Below are positions 26,715 through 35,293 of a DNA stretch of 64,000 nt, piece after piece (position 1 is the first letter of the stretch; each line of letters opens with the position of its first letter). The position numbers were made by a program, and so were the translations under genes. The stretch comes from Muribaculaceae bacterium (GTDB lineage: Bacteria > Bacteroidota > Bacteroidia > Bacteroidales > Muribaculaceae): contig JAFYYI010000087.1 in assembly GCA_017557665.1 (NCBI GenBank), forward strand, positions 62,001 to 126,000. Direction: 5' to 3'. Under the pieces are notes generated by a model that saw only the letters and a program-made list of their open reading frames with translations, made no database searches and was not told the origin of the DNA.

Positions 26715-28010
26715 TTACTTTTTCTCGTCCTGGTCAATGATGTCGACACGTATCAGCTCGATGCGTGCCGCGGTTTTGCGTTCGATGGTGAAACGGTAAG
26801 GAGGCAAGTCAATGATGTCGCCCACGTTGGGGATGGCCTCTTCCTCGGCCAGCAGATAACCGGCGAGGGTCTGATAGTCGTCGCTCTCGGGGATGTCAAG
26901 GTGGAAGCGCTCGTTGATTTCCTCAATCTCCATACGGCCCGAGAATTGGTAGCTCGAGTCATTCAATTGACGTGCGATGAGCTGGTTGCGGTCGTGCTCG
27001 TCCTCGATTTCACCGAAGATTTCCTCTACCAGGTCCTCCAGAGTGACCATTCCACTGGTGCCGCCGAACTCATCGAGAACGATGGCCATGGAGCGTTTCT
27101 CGTCCATCAGCTGCTGCATCATCTTGCGTGCCAGCAAGGTCTCGGGGGCGAACAGGACGGGCTTGACGCGCGTCTTCCAGTCCACGTTGGTGACAAAGAG
27201 TTCGCTCACCTGGATGAAGCCGATGACGTCGTCGATGTTTTCTTTATACACGACAATCTTGGACAGGCCTGAGCGGGTGAAGAGTTTCACCAGGTCGTCG
27301 CGTGTGGTGTCCTCGACATCGACGGCGACAATCTCGTTGCGCGGCACCATACAGTCGCGTAACCTGGTGTCACTGAAGTCAAGCGCGTTCTCAAAGATTT
27401 TGACCTCGCGTTCCACGGTCTTGTTCTCGTCCTCGCGCTTGTCGATGTTTTCCTGCAGATAGGCGTCGAGCTCGTCGACGGTGAGCAGGCGCATGCGTGT
27501 GGTGTCGATCTTGATGCCGAAGAGTCTCATCAGTATTGCCGAGAGCCACTCGGTGAACAACGAGATAGGGTAGAGGATGCAATAGACCATGAACAGCGGA
27601 ATCGATGCCGTGCGCAGGGATGCGTTGGGATTGATGCGGAAGATGGTCTTGGGGACGAACTCGCCGAAGATGAGGATGATCAAGGTGGCGATGAGCGTCT
27701 GGATGAGCAGCAGCAAGGCTTGGTTGCTGATGGCGAAGTACTGCTTCAAGGGCTGGGTCAACAGCATGGCCATCGCCATGGAATAAATGATATTGGCGAT
27801 GTTGTTGCCGATGATCAGCGTCGAGATGAACATCTCGCGATGACTGTAATAGATGTTGAGAATCCTGTTGATAATGCCGCCGCGTGCCATCTCTATCTCG
27901 GCCCGCACCTTGTTGGAAGTCACAAAGGCGATTTCCATGCCCGAGAAAAAAGCCGAGCACAGCAGCGCGATGAGCGCGATAATCAGCGGTGATGAATAAC
28001 TAGGGTCCAA
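26715..28010 (-). CDS. CNNM/CorC-type (hemolysin family) membrane protein, GldE-like
   Basis: A 431-residue protein: DUF21 membrane domain with four hydrophobic segments (residues ~5-170), a CBS domain pair (~205-335; MVPRNEIVAVD and VLDEFGGTSGMVTLEDLVEEIFGEI), and a C-terminal CorC_HlyC domain (~350-425). The family is linked to divalent-cation (Mg/Co) transport or efflux; a related protein, GldE, is tied to gliding/secretion in Flavobacteriia. It is last in a minus-strand run after lptC, 53 bp away. The historical hemolysin name does not imply toxicity. Confidence 0.9.
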   Translation of the reverse strand: MDPSYSSPLIIALIALLCSAFFSGMEIAFVTSNKVRAEIEMARGGIINRILNIYYSHREMFISTLIIGNNIANIIYSMAMAMLLTQPLKQYFAISNQALLLLIQTLIATLIILIFGEFVPKTIFRINPNASLRTASIPLFMVYCILYPISLFTEWLSAILMRLFGIKIDTTRMRLLTVDELDAYLQENIDKREDENKTVEREVKIFENALDFSDTRLRDCMVPRNEIVAVDVEDTTRDDLVKLFTRSGLSKIVVYKENIDDVIGFIQVSELFVTNVDWKTRVKPVLFAPETLLARKMMQQLMDEKRSMAIVLDEFGGTSGMVTLEDLVEEIFGEIEDEHDRNQLIARQLNDSSYQFSGRMEIEEINERFHLDIPESDDYQTLAGYLLAEEEAIPNVGDIIDLPPYRFTIERKTAARIELIRVDIIDQDEKK

Positions 28011-28063
28011 AGTGTCTTGTATCTCTATTATTGTTGTTAACTGAAAAGTTGGCTGTATAGCCG

Positions 28064-28663
28064 CTATTGCACCGGTGCCGGCGCGGGATTGCCGCTACCC
28101 GGATGTGGCATGCGTTTCTCGTCGATGGGGAAGATGGCCTCGACCTGGCGCAGTTCGTAGGTTGTCAAGCGTTCGTTGGACTCATAACCGTAACCCTCGA
28201 TGATGCGTCCCTGTTTCTCGATGTGGATGAAGGCGTCGCTGAAGAGCTTGTGCTGCTGCTGGTCCCACATCAACTGGTCGGTGAGGACGACATCGCCCGC
28301 GGGATTGGTGATGTGCACGTTGCCGGTGAGCGTCCACAGCGAGTTCATCTTGTCGAAGTAAGCCGAGTCACACTTGAGTGTCGACGTCGTCTGGTAGTTG
28401 TTGTCCAATTCCTCACAGGTGACCCCCTTGGGGAATGTCCAGTGTGGATGCTTGGCCTCTTCAAACATGTTCCACAAGGGTGCCTCGATGCGGTAACGCG
28501 TGTGCCCCGAATCACTGATTACCGTCTGCACATCGGTGGTGGACATGGTGGGCACCTTCTCGGGGTCGGTGGAATGACTGACCACGCTGGTGCCGTCGTC
28601 CTTACAGGAGCCGAAGGCCATCGCGATGATGAGGGCAATCGCTATGTAGGGCAGGTGTCTCAA
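28064..28663 (-). CDS. lptC: LptC, LPS export periplasmic protein
   Basis: Inner-membrane-anchored bridge component that passes lipopolysaccharide from LptBFG to LptA. The 199-residue protein starts with a lipoprotein signal (IALIIAMAFGSC, lipidated Cys at C20), whereas E. coli LptC is anchored by a helix; the lipoprotein form is usual in Bacteroidota. The beta-jellyroll core is visible in WTFPKGVTCEEL, LTGNVHITNPAGDVVLTDQL and GRIIEGYGYESNERLTTYEL. The start is 10 bp from the stop of the outer membrane protein gene. Confidence 0.9.
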   Translation of the reverse strand: MRHLPYIAIALIIAMAFGSCKDDGTSVVSHSTDPEKVPTMSTTDVQTVISDSGHTRYRIEAPLWNMFEEAKHPHWTFPKGVTCEELDNNYQTTSTLKCDSAYFDKMNSLWTLTGNVHITNPAGDVVLTDQLMWDQQQHKLFSDAFIHIEKQGRIIEGYGYESNERLTTYELRQVEAIFPIDEKRMPHPGSGNPAPAPVQ

Positions 28664-28673
28664 GGTCGACAGA

Positions 28674-29918
28674 TTAACGGATGCGGCTCTTCCAGAACCA
28701 GGATTCGTTGAAGTTCACACCCAGGGTGATGTTGAAGTAGTTCTCGGTAATGAGCTTCACGGGGCTGGAGGTGCGGTGGCGCCATTCAAATCCCAGATTG
28801 ACCGTGGTCCTGTCGCCTGCCAACGCGGGGAATCCGATACCGACGCTGGCACCGAAGTCACGCACGTTGTTGCCGTTGTAATTCAGATAGTCATGATTGT
28901 AGAACGCACCAGCACGGAATGCCATGCCACCGAAGTAGGAGCCGCGGCGGTTGGGTGTGTACTGCAGACCGGCAGCGATTTTCCATCGGTCATCAAACTG
29001 CATCGTCTGTGGCTCAAATCCGTTGATTGACAGATATTTGGCTTTGCTCCATTTCTGGTAGGTGTAGTCGGCCTCGATGGTGATTCTGCGGTCGAGCGTG
29101 TAGCTCAAGCCGGCACCGATGGACGCGGGTTGCTCATAGTTGCCGCTCATGGACGTGTAGCCGATGGTGTCGATTTTGTTGTCCTGGCTGTCGAACTTGG
29201 TGCCCCACGTGTTGCCGTGGAAGGATTTCTTGGGCTGGTAGGTGGCACCCAGGGTAATCACGTCATGACCCTTGTTGAGTGAGAGGCTGTACTGAAGTCC
29301 GGCCTGCAAGTTCCAGTCGCGCACTCTCATGGTGCGTGAGAAGTAGCTGGACGAAGTGGAGACAATCAGCGTCGTGTTGGATGTCGTGCCGAAGAGATAG
29401 GCAACGTTCACACCGGCACTCAGGTTCTTGACGGGCTCATAGCCCACACCGAGAAACAGCTGGTTGAGTCCGCCACTGCCGGCGCGTGACTCGTTGCCAC
29501 CGTCGATGGTTCCGCCATAGGCATATCCTACCGAAGAGTAGGGCAGCAGTCCGAATGCCATGCCGAGGCCCTTGGCAACCTTGAAGTGGCCCGTCAGATA
29601 GTCCAGCCCACCGCCGAAGCTGTATCCCTTTTTGTCGTTTTCCTTGCTCCAGAGGTTGGTCAAGTCGATGCCCACGTCCCAGAGGAAGGTGAGGGAGTCC
29701 ACATTGGAATATGAGGCGGGGTTCATCACGTTGATGATGCGTCCGCCCTTCATGGCATAACCCACGCCGCCCATCGAGCGCTGTATGCTTGACACGTTGT
29801 CGTTGAGCATACCGTAGCCCATCTTGGAATAGGGCGTTGTCGTGGTTTGAGCCAGTGCCATGCCGCATCCCAGCGCCATGGCAAGCGTCAATAATGTTAT
29901 CTTCTTAGAGATTCTCAT
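28674..29918 (-). CDS. Outer membrane beta-barrel protein (FadL/PorV-like)
   Basis: A 414-residue protein with a signal peptide (ITLLTLAMALGCGMALAQ) and a strongly alternating beta-barrel pattern, including GYGMLNDNVSSIQRSMGGVGYA, which is typical of FadL-like barrels of Bacteroidota. It ends in a beta-strand. The start is set at ATG 29918, which overlaps the end of coaX by 14 bases; an upstream ATG at 29963 lies deeper in coaX and would put charged residues before the signal peptide. The gene order coaX, barrel, lptC is conserved in Bacteroidales to my knowledge, pointing to a role in envelope biogenesis or hydrophobic-compound uptake. Confidence 0.8.
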   Translation of the reverse strand: MRISKKITLLTLAMALGCGMALAQTTTTPYSKMGYGMLNDNVSSIQRSMGGVGYAMKGGRIINVMNPASYSNVDSLTFLWDVGIDLTNLWSKENDKKGYSFGGGLDYLTGHFKVAKGLGMAFGLLPYSSVGYAYGGTIDGGNESRAGSGGLNQLFLGVGYEPVKNLSAGVNVAYLFGTTSNTTLIVSTSSSYFSRTMRVRDWNLQAGLQYSLSLNKGHDVITLGATYQPKKSFHGNTWGTKFDSQDNKIDTIGYTSMSGNYEQPASIGAGLSYTLDRRITIEADYTYQKWSKAKYLSINGFEPQTMQFDDRWKIAAGLQYTPNRRGSYFGGMAFRAGAFYNHDYLNYNGNNVRDFGASVGIGFPALAGDRTTVNLGFEWRHRTSSPVKLITENYFNITLGVNFNESWFWKSRIR

Positions 29919-30669
29919 TGGCTTTGTTGTATAAAAGGATGCGGTTGAGACCTTCAGCCGCAAGGTGTTCGTTGTAAATGATGCTCTCGTCGCCCAGACG
30001 TGAATGCAGCATCTTGCCGTCGCCGCCGGTGATGAAAATCATCAGGTTGGGGTGGGAGAGTCGCAGGTCGGCAATATAGGACTTGATTTCTCCCAGCAGT
30101 CCCAGCATCACACCGCTGCGGATAGCCGTCAAGGTGTCGTAGCCCACAACCGGAGTGTCTCCCTCAGAATCAACAAGCGGCAGGCGTCCCGTGTGCTCGT
30201 GCAGGGACTTGAATCGCAGAGCCATACCCGGGGCGATGTTTCCGCCGACGAAGCAGCCATCGGCAGCCACCAGGTCATAGGTGATGGCGGTGCCGGCGTC
30301 GATAATCAGGACATCGCAGGCGTTATCGAGGCGTTGAGCGATGGTCCATGCTCCAACCGCTGTCGCAATGCGGTCTCTGCCTAAAGTGGCCGGAGTGCTA
30401 TAGCCCAGACGAATGGGCAGCGGCGTCTCGTGAGTGAGATGCGCCGTCCGTCGGCATCGTTGTTCGACCATTTGCTCAATGCGCTGGCTCGAGGCACTCG
30501 ATGCTGTGCTGCACACAATGGCGGTGTCGGGTTTGTAGGTGCTGATAAAACGTTCCAGCAGGCGCACGTTGCGGCGCAGGAAACGGTTGGTCGCCACCAC
30601 TTGGGCGCCGATGAAGAAAGCCACCTTGACTGAGGTGTTTCCGTTATCTATGGTGAGATTGCCTTTCAT
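29905..30669 (-). CDS. coaX: Type III pantothenate kinase
   Basis: First step of coenzyme A synthesis: phosphorylation of pantothenate. The 254-residue protein has the ASKHA-fold phosphate-1 loop (TIDNGNTSVKVAFF), GRDRIATAVGAW, the DAGTAITYD motif with its catalytic aspartates, GGNIAPGMALRFKSLH and ITGGDGKML. Length and motifs are normal for CoaX. Promoter at 30678-30707. It overlaps the next gene, which implies translational coupling. Confidence 0.95.
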   Translation of the reverse strand: MKGNLTIDNGNTSVKVAFFIGAQVVATNRFLRRNVRLLERFISTYKPDTAIVCSTASSASSQRIEQMVEQRCRRTAHLTHETPLPIRLGYSTPATLGRDRIATAVGAWTIAQRLDNACDVLIIDAGTAITYDLVAADGCFVGGNIAPGMALRFKSLHEHTGRLPLVDSEGDTPVVGYDTLTAIRSGVMLGLLGEIKSYIADLRLSHPNLMIFITGGDGKMLHSRLGDESIIYNEHLAAEGLNRILLYNKANENL

Positions 30670-30677
30670 TAAAAGCG

Positions 30678-30707
30678 CAAAATTACTAAAAATTGAGTAA
30701 TTACAAA
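30678..30707 (-). promoter_or_regulatory. Promoter of the coaX operon
   Basis: Minus strand: TTTG (30704-30707), 18-bp spacer, TAATTTTG (30678-30685). The -7 motif ends 8 bp from the coaX ATG, so the leader is very short. Confidence 0.65.
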
Positions 30708-30727
30708 GCTAAAGGGCCTGGTTGAGG

Positions 30728-31102
30728 TTATTTTTCGTTTTTCTTAACTTCCCTGTCAATCATCCATGTGGCATACAGCTGAACAACAAGTCCTGCAAAG
30801 AGCAATGCCAGCCAGTTCTTTTGCATCCCTTCGATAAATTTCACCGAGCCGCTGGCGCAATAGAGAAGGGCGCTGAGGATGAGGATGTGCTGCAGCCGCT
30901 TGAAACGCAGCGAGCCGGAGTTGTCATAGCCGATGAGACGCGCTGCCAACACGGCGAGCGCTCCGGCAGTATAGGTCCAGATCACCCACTCTGCCCTCTC
31001 AAACTGGGAGTTAATCAGTGGCAGGATGGCCATGACCAGCATGAGCAACAGGCCGATGATTACCAGCACGTTCGCTATTGATGTTCTTTTTTCTGATGTC
31101 AT
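30728..31102 (-). CDS. Small four-helix membrane protein, unknown function
   Basis: A 124-residue protein with four hydrophobic helices (~10-30, 40-58, 70-85, 93-112) and short charged ends. I do not recognise a named family. It lies 14 bp after the DivIC/FtsB-like gene on the same strand and is likely co-transcribed with it; the context (cell division, tRNA modification) gives no clear role. Confidence 0.75.
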   Translation of the reverse strand: MTSEKRTSIANVLVIIGLLLMLVMAILPLINSQFERAEWVIWTYTAGALAVLAARLIGYDNSGSLRFKRLQHILILSALLYCASGSVKFIEGMQKNWLALLFAGLVVQLYATWMIDREVKKNEK

Positions 31103-31116
31103 GTTACCAGGGTGTT

Positions 31117-31425
31117 TCAGGGGATGTCGGTAATGAATACATCCTCGTTAATGCGTTTCATGCCGTACTTCTCACGCACGAGGCGCTCGAGAGACTCGTT
31201 GTCGGTATTCAACTCGTTGGCTTTGGCATCATACATCGCTGCCGAGTCCTCAAGGTTCTTAATCTGACTCTTGAGGTCGTTGATTTGGCTGCGGTACTCG
31301 ATGTTGCTGCGGAAACTGTTCTCGCCGAAGAAGACGAGCAGGACGACGAAGGCCACGAAAATGAGCAGTGGGATGTTGAGCCACCGCGGTATCCACTTGG
31401 GTCGTTGAAAATTGAAAAGTGCCAT
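31117..31425 (-). CDS. FtsB/DivIC-type septum formation initiator
   Basis: A 102-residue bitopic membrane protein with one TM segment (LNIPLLIFVAFVVLLVFF, ~16-33) followed by a coiled coil (YRSQINDLKSQIKNLED) and the C-terminal motif LVREKYGMKRINEDVF that defines the DivIC/FtsB family. It acts with FtsL and FtsQ in the divisome to activate septal peptidoglycan synthesis. The leader contains a heptamer array. Confidence 0.9.
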   Translation of the reverse strand: MALFNFQRPKWIPRWLNIPLLIFVAFVVLLVFFGENSFRSNIEYRSQINDLKSQIKNLEDSAAMYDAKANELNTDNESLERLVREKYGMKRINEDVFITDIP

Positions 31426-31430
31426 ATTTC

Positions 31431-31465
31431 AGTTTAAAGTTGAGAATTTTCAGTTTATAGATGGG
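31431..31465. repeat. Heptamer array (AGTTTAA type)
   Basis: Five 7-bp units, four starting AG (AGTTTAA, AGTTGAG, AGTTTAT, AGATGGG) and one AATTTTC, filling almost the whole 41-bp gap between trmD and the FtsB-like gene. Confidence 0.5.
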
Positions 31466-31466
31466 A

Positions 31467-32150
31467 TTATGAATCTTTCAGGAGGTTGGGGCGCAGGCGG
31501 CGGGTGCGCTCCAGCGACATCTGCATCTTCCACTCGGCGATTTTGGCCTGGTGGCCGCTCAGCAGGATTTCGGGAACGCGCCAGCCGTTGAACACCTCGG
31601 GACGCGTATAGACGGGAGCCTCGATGAGCCCGTCCTGAAAGGAGTCGCTCAGAGCACTCTGCTCGTCACCGATGGCTCCGGGCAGCAGCCGCACCACGGC
31701 GTCGGCGATGACCGCTGCAGGCAGTTCGCCACCGGTGAGGACATAGTCGCCGATGGTGATTTCGCGGGTGATCAAGTGCTCGCGGATGCGGTAGTCCACA
31801 CCCTTGTAATGTCCGCACAGTATCATGATGTTCTCCTTGAGTGACAGGGCATTGGCCATGGGTTGGTCAAGCTGTTCGCCGTCGGGGGAGGTGAAGATGA
31901 TCTCGTCGTAGTCGCGCTGGCTCTTCAGCTCTTCCATGCAGCGCCACACGGGCTCTATCTGCATCACCATGCCGGCCTCGCCACCGAAGGGGTAGTCATC
32001 CACCTTGCGGTGCTTGCGCAGGCTCCAGTCGCGCAGGTTGTGGACATGGATTTCGACGAGTCCCTTGTCCTGTGCACGTTGCAGGATGGAAGTGTGCAAC
32101 GGGGACTCGAGCGCGTCGGGCATCACGGTCAATATATCTATTCGCATCAT
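31467..32150 (-). CDS. trmD: tRNA (guanine-N1)-methyltransferase
   Basis: Makes m1G37 in tRNAs to prevent frameshifting. The 227-residue SPOUT enzyme shows [50 protein letters not shown], and the SAM-binding trefoil knot [18 protein letters not shown], with the catalytic aspartate in the [16 protein letters not shown] loop. Two tandem ATGs (32150 and 32147) could start it. It begins 3 bp after the stop of the phosphoesterase gene, so the two are probably co-transcribed. Confidence 0.96.
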   Translation of the reverse strand: MMRIDILTVMPDALESPLHTSILQRAQDKGLVEIHVHNLRDWSLRKHRKVDDYPFGGEAGMVMQIEPVWRCMEELKSQRDYDEIIFTSPDGEQLDQPMANALSLKENIMILCGHYKGVDYRIREHLITREITIGDYVLTGGELPAAVIADAVVRLLPGAIGDEQSALSDSFQDGLIEAPVYTRPEVFNGWRVPEILLSGHQAKIAEWKMQMSLERTRRLRPNLLKDS

Positions 32151-32153
32151 CTG

Positions 32154-33968
32154 TTATCTGAGAATTAAGTCTATAATCTTGTTAATATCGGCGATGGAAA
32201 CCTCACCATCGGCGTTGCAGTCGGCGATAACCGGGCATAAGCCTTGTCTCGCCCCAAGGAGGTAATCAATGGCAGCGTTGACGTCGGCGATGTTGATTTC
32301 ATCGTCGGTGTTCACGTCACCGGCAACGAGAGCCCTCTCCTTGTTCTCCATGTCAAGGTTGTACTTGTGAGGTCGGGAGATGGTGTGGAGATAAATGTTG
32401 CCGAAGTTGTCAACTATACGCACGGTGACAGGCTCGGTCGCAGTGGCCGCGCGGGCCCTGAACAAGTGGGTGGTGGGGCTTGTGGTATAGTAGGAACTGC
32501 AGTAGCCATAGGTGCTGTAGCAGGCGACATCATAGGCCAAGGTGTGGAACGGGTCCTCGGCGTAAACGCGTTCACACGGCAGGATACTGTCTCCCTCGCA
32601 GATGGTCACCTGCCACTTCGGGTCATAGGCATACACGTTCACCATCAACATGTTGTCGTCGATGTCGGCATAGTCTTCCCGCGTGGGCGTCTCGTTGAGA
32701 ATCGCGCGCATCGAGGTGTTGCTTTGATAGAAGTCACGCACGGTGTTCATGTCATACACGCGCATCTGGCTCTCTCCCTCGTGGATGGGCTTGAAGGACC
32801 ATCGCAGGTTGTCGCCGTTGGCCGTCCAACGCAGGTAGCCGGCGGGACTGCCGTCATGGCAGATGTGGTGGCCGGTAAGGATGGCACTCTGCCACAGTGA
32901 GCCGCTTGTGGCGTCGATGTTGTGCTCGGTCACATGAGGGAATGATGTGGGATGCACGGTGTAGTTGCAGTGGTTGTGACCACTCATGATGTGGGCCTCC
33001 TTATACTTGTTGAGCAACGAACACAGCGTGGTGGTGTTGTCCAAACGCGGGCTGCTACTGAAGTTGGCATTGATGCTCCAAGCAGGGATGTGAAGGCAGA
33101 CCACGACCGGCGTGTTGTAATCCACGAGTGCCAAGTCCTTGCGCAGCCATTGGATTTGTTCGGTGGTGATGGTGCCCCTGTAGTTGCGGCTGCCGGCGAC
33201 GCCTTCGCTATAGTCCTCGCCGTCATAGGCGATGTTAAGGTACAGGATGTCGTCGAGAACGACATAGTGTACCTGCCCCAGGTTGAAACTGTAGTAGTTG
33301 GGGCACACGATGTCGCGCCACGGTCCAGCTGCCTGCTGGTCGGTGTTGTTGCCGGCTGGCACGCTGGGATCGTGGTCATGGTTACCGATGACGGGCCACA
33401 GCGTCATGGGGTAGTTGAAGTGTTTCATGTCGGCCATGAAGTCCCCCAAGTTGTAGTCATTTTGTGTCCAGAACACGTCCCAGGTGAGGTCTCCAAGCAG
33501 GACCGAGTAGATGGGGCCATCGCCAGCCTGGTCTTTCTCGTTGTTCAGGCAGGCAATTAAGCCTTTCTTAAAGTAGGCCCGGTCGCTGCAGCGCCGTGCC
33601 AGATGGGTGTCGGCGGCAAAGATGACCGTGTGGCGATCGTTATCCACACGCCGCAATTCAAAGTCATGCGTCTCGTTGACGCTGCTGTCGTCGGTGTCAA
33701 GCTGTGCCCAAAATTGGGGATTGAAGCCATCGGCCAGCATGGGTTCGTAGCCGCCGGGCAGGGTGTAGAAAACGTAGCCGTTCTTCTTATTGCTTGACAT
33801 CTCGTAATGGCCGTTATAATCGGTGAGCACCACTTCATAGCCATCGCTGACAGCGACACCGGCGATACCTTGACCGTCACAGGTGATAGTGCCGCTCACG
33901 TTGTGAGCAGCACACACCGCTGTGCTAAACAGCACCAGCAATACCGTTGTCAACTTGATTACCGTCAC
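32154..33968 (-). CDS. Secreted calcineurin-like phosphoesterase with dockerin-like C-terminus, GTG start
   Basis: A 604-residue exported phosphoesterase. The likely start is GTG 33968, giving a clean signal peptide (KLTTVLLVLFSTAVCAA) 13 bp after the DUF4491 stop; the ATG at 34067 would run through that gene. Domain order: an N-terminal Ig-like MetallophosN domain (~20-95), the metallophosphatase core with FAADTHLARR, GDLTWD, GNHDHD and SGHNHCNYT, a MetallophosC domain, then two dockerin-like repeats (GDVNTDDEINIADVNAAID, DCNADGEVSIADINKIID) at the extreme C-terminus. The substrate is unknown; relatives act on phosphomonoesters, phosphodiesters or teichoic-type glycans. Confidence 0.88.
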   Translation of the reverse strand: MTVIKLTTVLLVLFSTAVCAAHNVSGTITCDGQGIAGVAVSDGYEVVLTDYNGHYEMSSNKKNGYVFYTLPGGYEPMLADGFNPQFWAQLDTDDSSVNETHDFELRRVDNDRHTVIFAADTHLARRCSDRAYFKKGLIACLNNEKDQAGDGPIYSVLLGDLTWDVFWTQNDYNLGDFMADMKHFNYPMTLWPVIGNHDHDPSVPAGNNTDQQAAGPWRDIVCPNYYSFNLGQVHYVVLDDILYLNIAYDGEDYSEGVAGSRNYRGTITTEQIQWLRKDLALVDYNTPVVVCLHIPAWSINANFSSSPRLDNTTTLCSLLNKYKEAHIMSGHNHCNYTVHPTSFPHVTEHNIDATSGSLWQSAILTGHHICHDGSPAGYLRWTANGDNLRWSFKPIHEGESQMRVYDMNTVRDFYQSNTSMRAILNETPTREDYADIDDNMLMVNVYAYDPKWQVTICEGDSILPCERVYAEDPFHTLAYDVACYSTYGYCSSYYTTSPTTHLFRARAATATEPVTVRIVDNFGNIYLHTISRPHKYNLDMENKERALVAGDVNTDDEINIADVNAAIDYLLGARQGLCPVIADCNADGEVSIADINKIIDLILR

Positions 33969-33981
33969 TGATTCTTGACTA

Positions 33982-34329
33982 CTATTTTTTATTATCCGGC
34001 TTCTGCCTGTCTTCGTCCCACGGATAGGTGCGCTTGGGGTTACGCGGGAACCAGCCTTTGCGTACACGTTCCTGCTGATCGCCCATCTCCTTGATGCCCC
34101 AGAAGCACGAGAAAGCCCCGACGCCCATCAGTGCCGACAGCATGACACTATCGACCAATAATGACCCGATGCACAGTCCGATTCCGGCCACCAGAAAGAC
34201 CCACTTGAAGCTTTGTCCATAGTGGTACTCTCCCTTGATGACGATGGGATGGAAGATGCCAATAATCAGGAACGAGCACAATCCGAGCACAAGTCCCTGC
34301 AGGTGATATGTCTCCAAAAAGTCCATCAT
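33982..34329 (-). CDS. DUF4491 family membrane protein
   Basis: A 115-residue protein with three to four hydrophobic helices and the family start MMDFLETYHLQGLVLGLCSF, then FHPIVIKGEYHYG and the C-terminal KGWFPRNPKR. DUF4491 occurs mainly in Bacteroidales and has no known function. The start is set at 34329 (34326 is also possible) because an upstream ATG at 34392 lies within the -7 box at 34390-34397. Confidence 0.88.
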   Translation of the reverse strand: MMDFLETYHLQGLVLGLCSFLIIGIFHPIVIKGEYHYGQSFKWVFLVAGIGLCIGSLLVDSVMLSALMGVGAFSCFWGIKEMGDQQERVRKGWFPRNPKRTYPWDEDRQKPDNKK

Positions 34330-34389
34330 TATTACAATGATTATGCCGCACGTCGGGCACCAAACCGTCCCGACCAAAAAAATGTAGCG

Positions 34390-34397
34390 CAAAATTA
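34390..34397 (-). promoter_or_regulatory. -7 promoter motif of the DUF4491 operon
   Basis: TAATTTTG on the minus strand, 60 bp upstream of the chosen ATG. Confidence 0.5.
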
Positions 34398-34490
34398 CTA
34401 ATTTTAGCCGACACCGCTACATAAATAATCCTTAAATTGTGTTTCAAAAACACTATAGTTTATCTTGAACCTGGACAAAAGCCTATGGGT

Positions 34491-34530
34491 CAAAAAAAAG
34501 AGCCATACCCATGAAAACGGGTACAGCCCT
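34491..34530 (-). terminator. Terminator of the LuxR-type HTH gene
   Basis: Minus strand: 12-bp stem AGGGCTGTACCC / GGGTATGGCTCT (three G-U pairs), then seven to eight T. It lies 20 bp past the stop codon. Confidence 0.88.
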
Positions 34531-34550
34531 TGATGTTTCTTTACTTGAAG

Positions 34551-34769
34551 CTAATCGTTGATTTTTAACAGGCCGGTACGGTAAGCTTTACCGATAAGTT
34601 CAGCCACGTTGCGAGAGTTGGTTTTACGCAACAATTGCTTGCGATGATACTCCACAGTGTTAGAGGAGATGAAAATTTTTTCTCCGATTTCTTTGCTGTT
34701 ATACCCTGTTGACAGCAATTCAAGTACTTCCTTTTCTCTGGAAGTCAGTTCAATTTTGGGGGCACTCAT
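34551..34769 (-). CDS. Stand-alone LuxR/GerE-type DNA-binding protein
   Basis: A 72-residue protein that is only a LuxR-type helix-turn-helix: LTSREKEVLELLSTGYNSKEI, then IFISSNTVEYHRKQLLRKT, then NVAELIGKAYRTGLL. There is no receiver or ligand domain. It has its own promoter and terminator and long flanking gaps, so it is a monocistronic gene rather than a fragment of a response regulator; the preceding DNA shows no remnant of a receiver domain. Target and signal unknown. Small GerE-like regulators of this kind may act by dimer formation or by blocking a larger paralogue (inference). Confidence 0.9.
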   Translation of the reverse strand: MSAPKIELTSREKEVLELLSTGYNSKEIGEKIFISSNTVEYHRKQLLRKTNSRNVAELIGKAYRTGLLKIND

Positions 34770-34810
34770 AATATCACGTTTTTGATAATTTGCTAATTAT
34801 AACGTAGTTG

Positions 34811-34842
34811 CAAAAATAGATAGGAAATGCAACTAAACCAAA
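34811..34842 (-). promoter_or_regulatory. Promoter of the LuxR-type HTH gene
   Basis: Minus strand: TTTG (34839-34842), 20-bp spacer, TATTTTTG (34811-34818); ATG 41 bp downstream. Confidence 0.78.
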
Positions 34843-35136
34843 CAAATTGGCAATAAAATGAACAAAATGATATCAAAACTATTCATTTCAGTAAAAATTT
34901 CTTAATATTTTCTACTATTTGAAAAGAAAAGTATGCTCAATGGATGAAACAGAAGCCTGAAAATGGCCGATTGATACTTAATGGTGTGAGTAGTTCTGGG
35001 GAGTGGAACTGTGATGACTTGCGATTTGTATATCGGCCAGCGTACTGTTTCAATCAAGTAATTGTGAATTATAATACAGGATATTGTACTTTATCGGTTT
35101 TATGTGTTGGAATAGAAATATTTTTGCGAAAATGTG
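34843..35136. other. AT-rich intergenic stretch without a convincing gene
   Basis: The 524-bp gap 34770-35293 is the AT-richest part of the window. A 70-codon frame at 34944-35156 has no recognisable motif, no promoter and unusual Cys/Tyr-rich composition, and I do not call it. The right part holds an orphan promoter and a hairpin (separate entries). Confidence 0.5.
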
Positions 35137-35168
35137 TTTGCTTTTATGAAAAATAATCTTTATATTTG
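35137..35168 (+). promoter_or_regulatory. Orphan promoter facing an antisense gene
   Basis: Plus strand: TTTG (35137-35140), exactly 20-bp spacer, TATATTTG (35161-35168). It is one of the best promoter matches in the window, but no plus-strand gene follows; the next gene is on the minus strand. Confidence 0.7.
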
Positions 35169-35174
35169 CAGCGA

Positions 35175-35270
35175 ATTTAAGTATATTGATTCGATAAAAG
35201 TAAATTTTCTCATACTCTAAAAAGATGAATGAGCGGTTGTGATTTTGTGAAAAATCGCAACCGCTGCTGT
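35175..35270 (+). ncRNA. Candidate small RNA from the orphan promoter
   Basis: The predicted transcript would run about 90 bases into the strong hairpin at 35232-35265. It contains only a five-codon frame (MNERL). Inference from promoter and hairpin only; no similarity to a known RNA family is recognised. Confidence 0.3.
35232..35265. terminator. Strong hairpin between orphan promoter and phosphoesterase gene end
   Basis: 14-bp stem AGCGGTTGTGATTT / AAATCGCAACCGCT with one G-U pair and a 6-nt loop. Minus-strand readthrough meets CATTCATCTTTTTAG downstream, so it probably terminates the phosphoesterase gene; in plus orientation no T run follows. Confidence 0.65.
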
Positions 35271-35293
35271 TGGTGTGGTGATGGATATTCCTT

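Noticed and set aside
26715..28010. Hemolysin or toxin role
   Set aside because: The DUF21-CBS-CorC architecture points to cation transport; the name is historical.
32154..34067. ATG 34067 as start of the phosphoesterase
   Set aside because: It would run through the DUF4491 gene and place 33 charged residues before the signal peptide; GTG 33968 fits better.
34944..35156. 70-codon plus-strand frame in the AT-rich gap
   Set aside because: No promoter, no motif, odd Cys/Tyr content; chance frame in AT-rich DNA is more likely.
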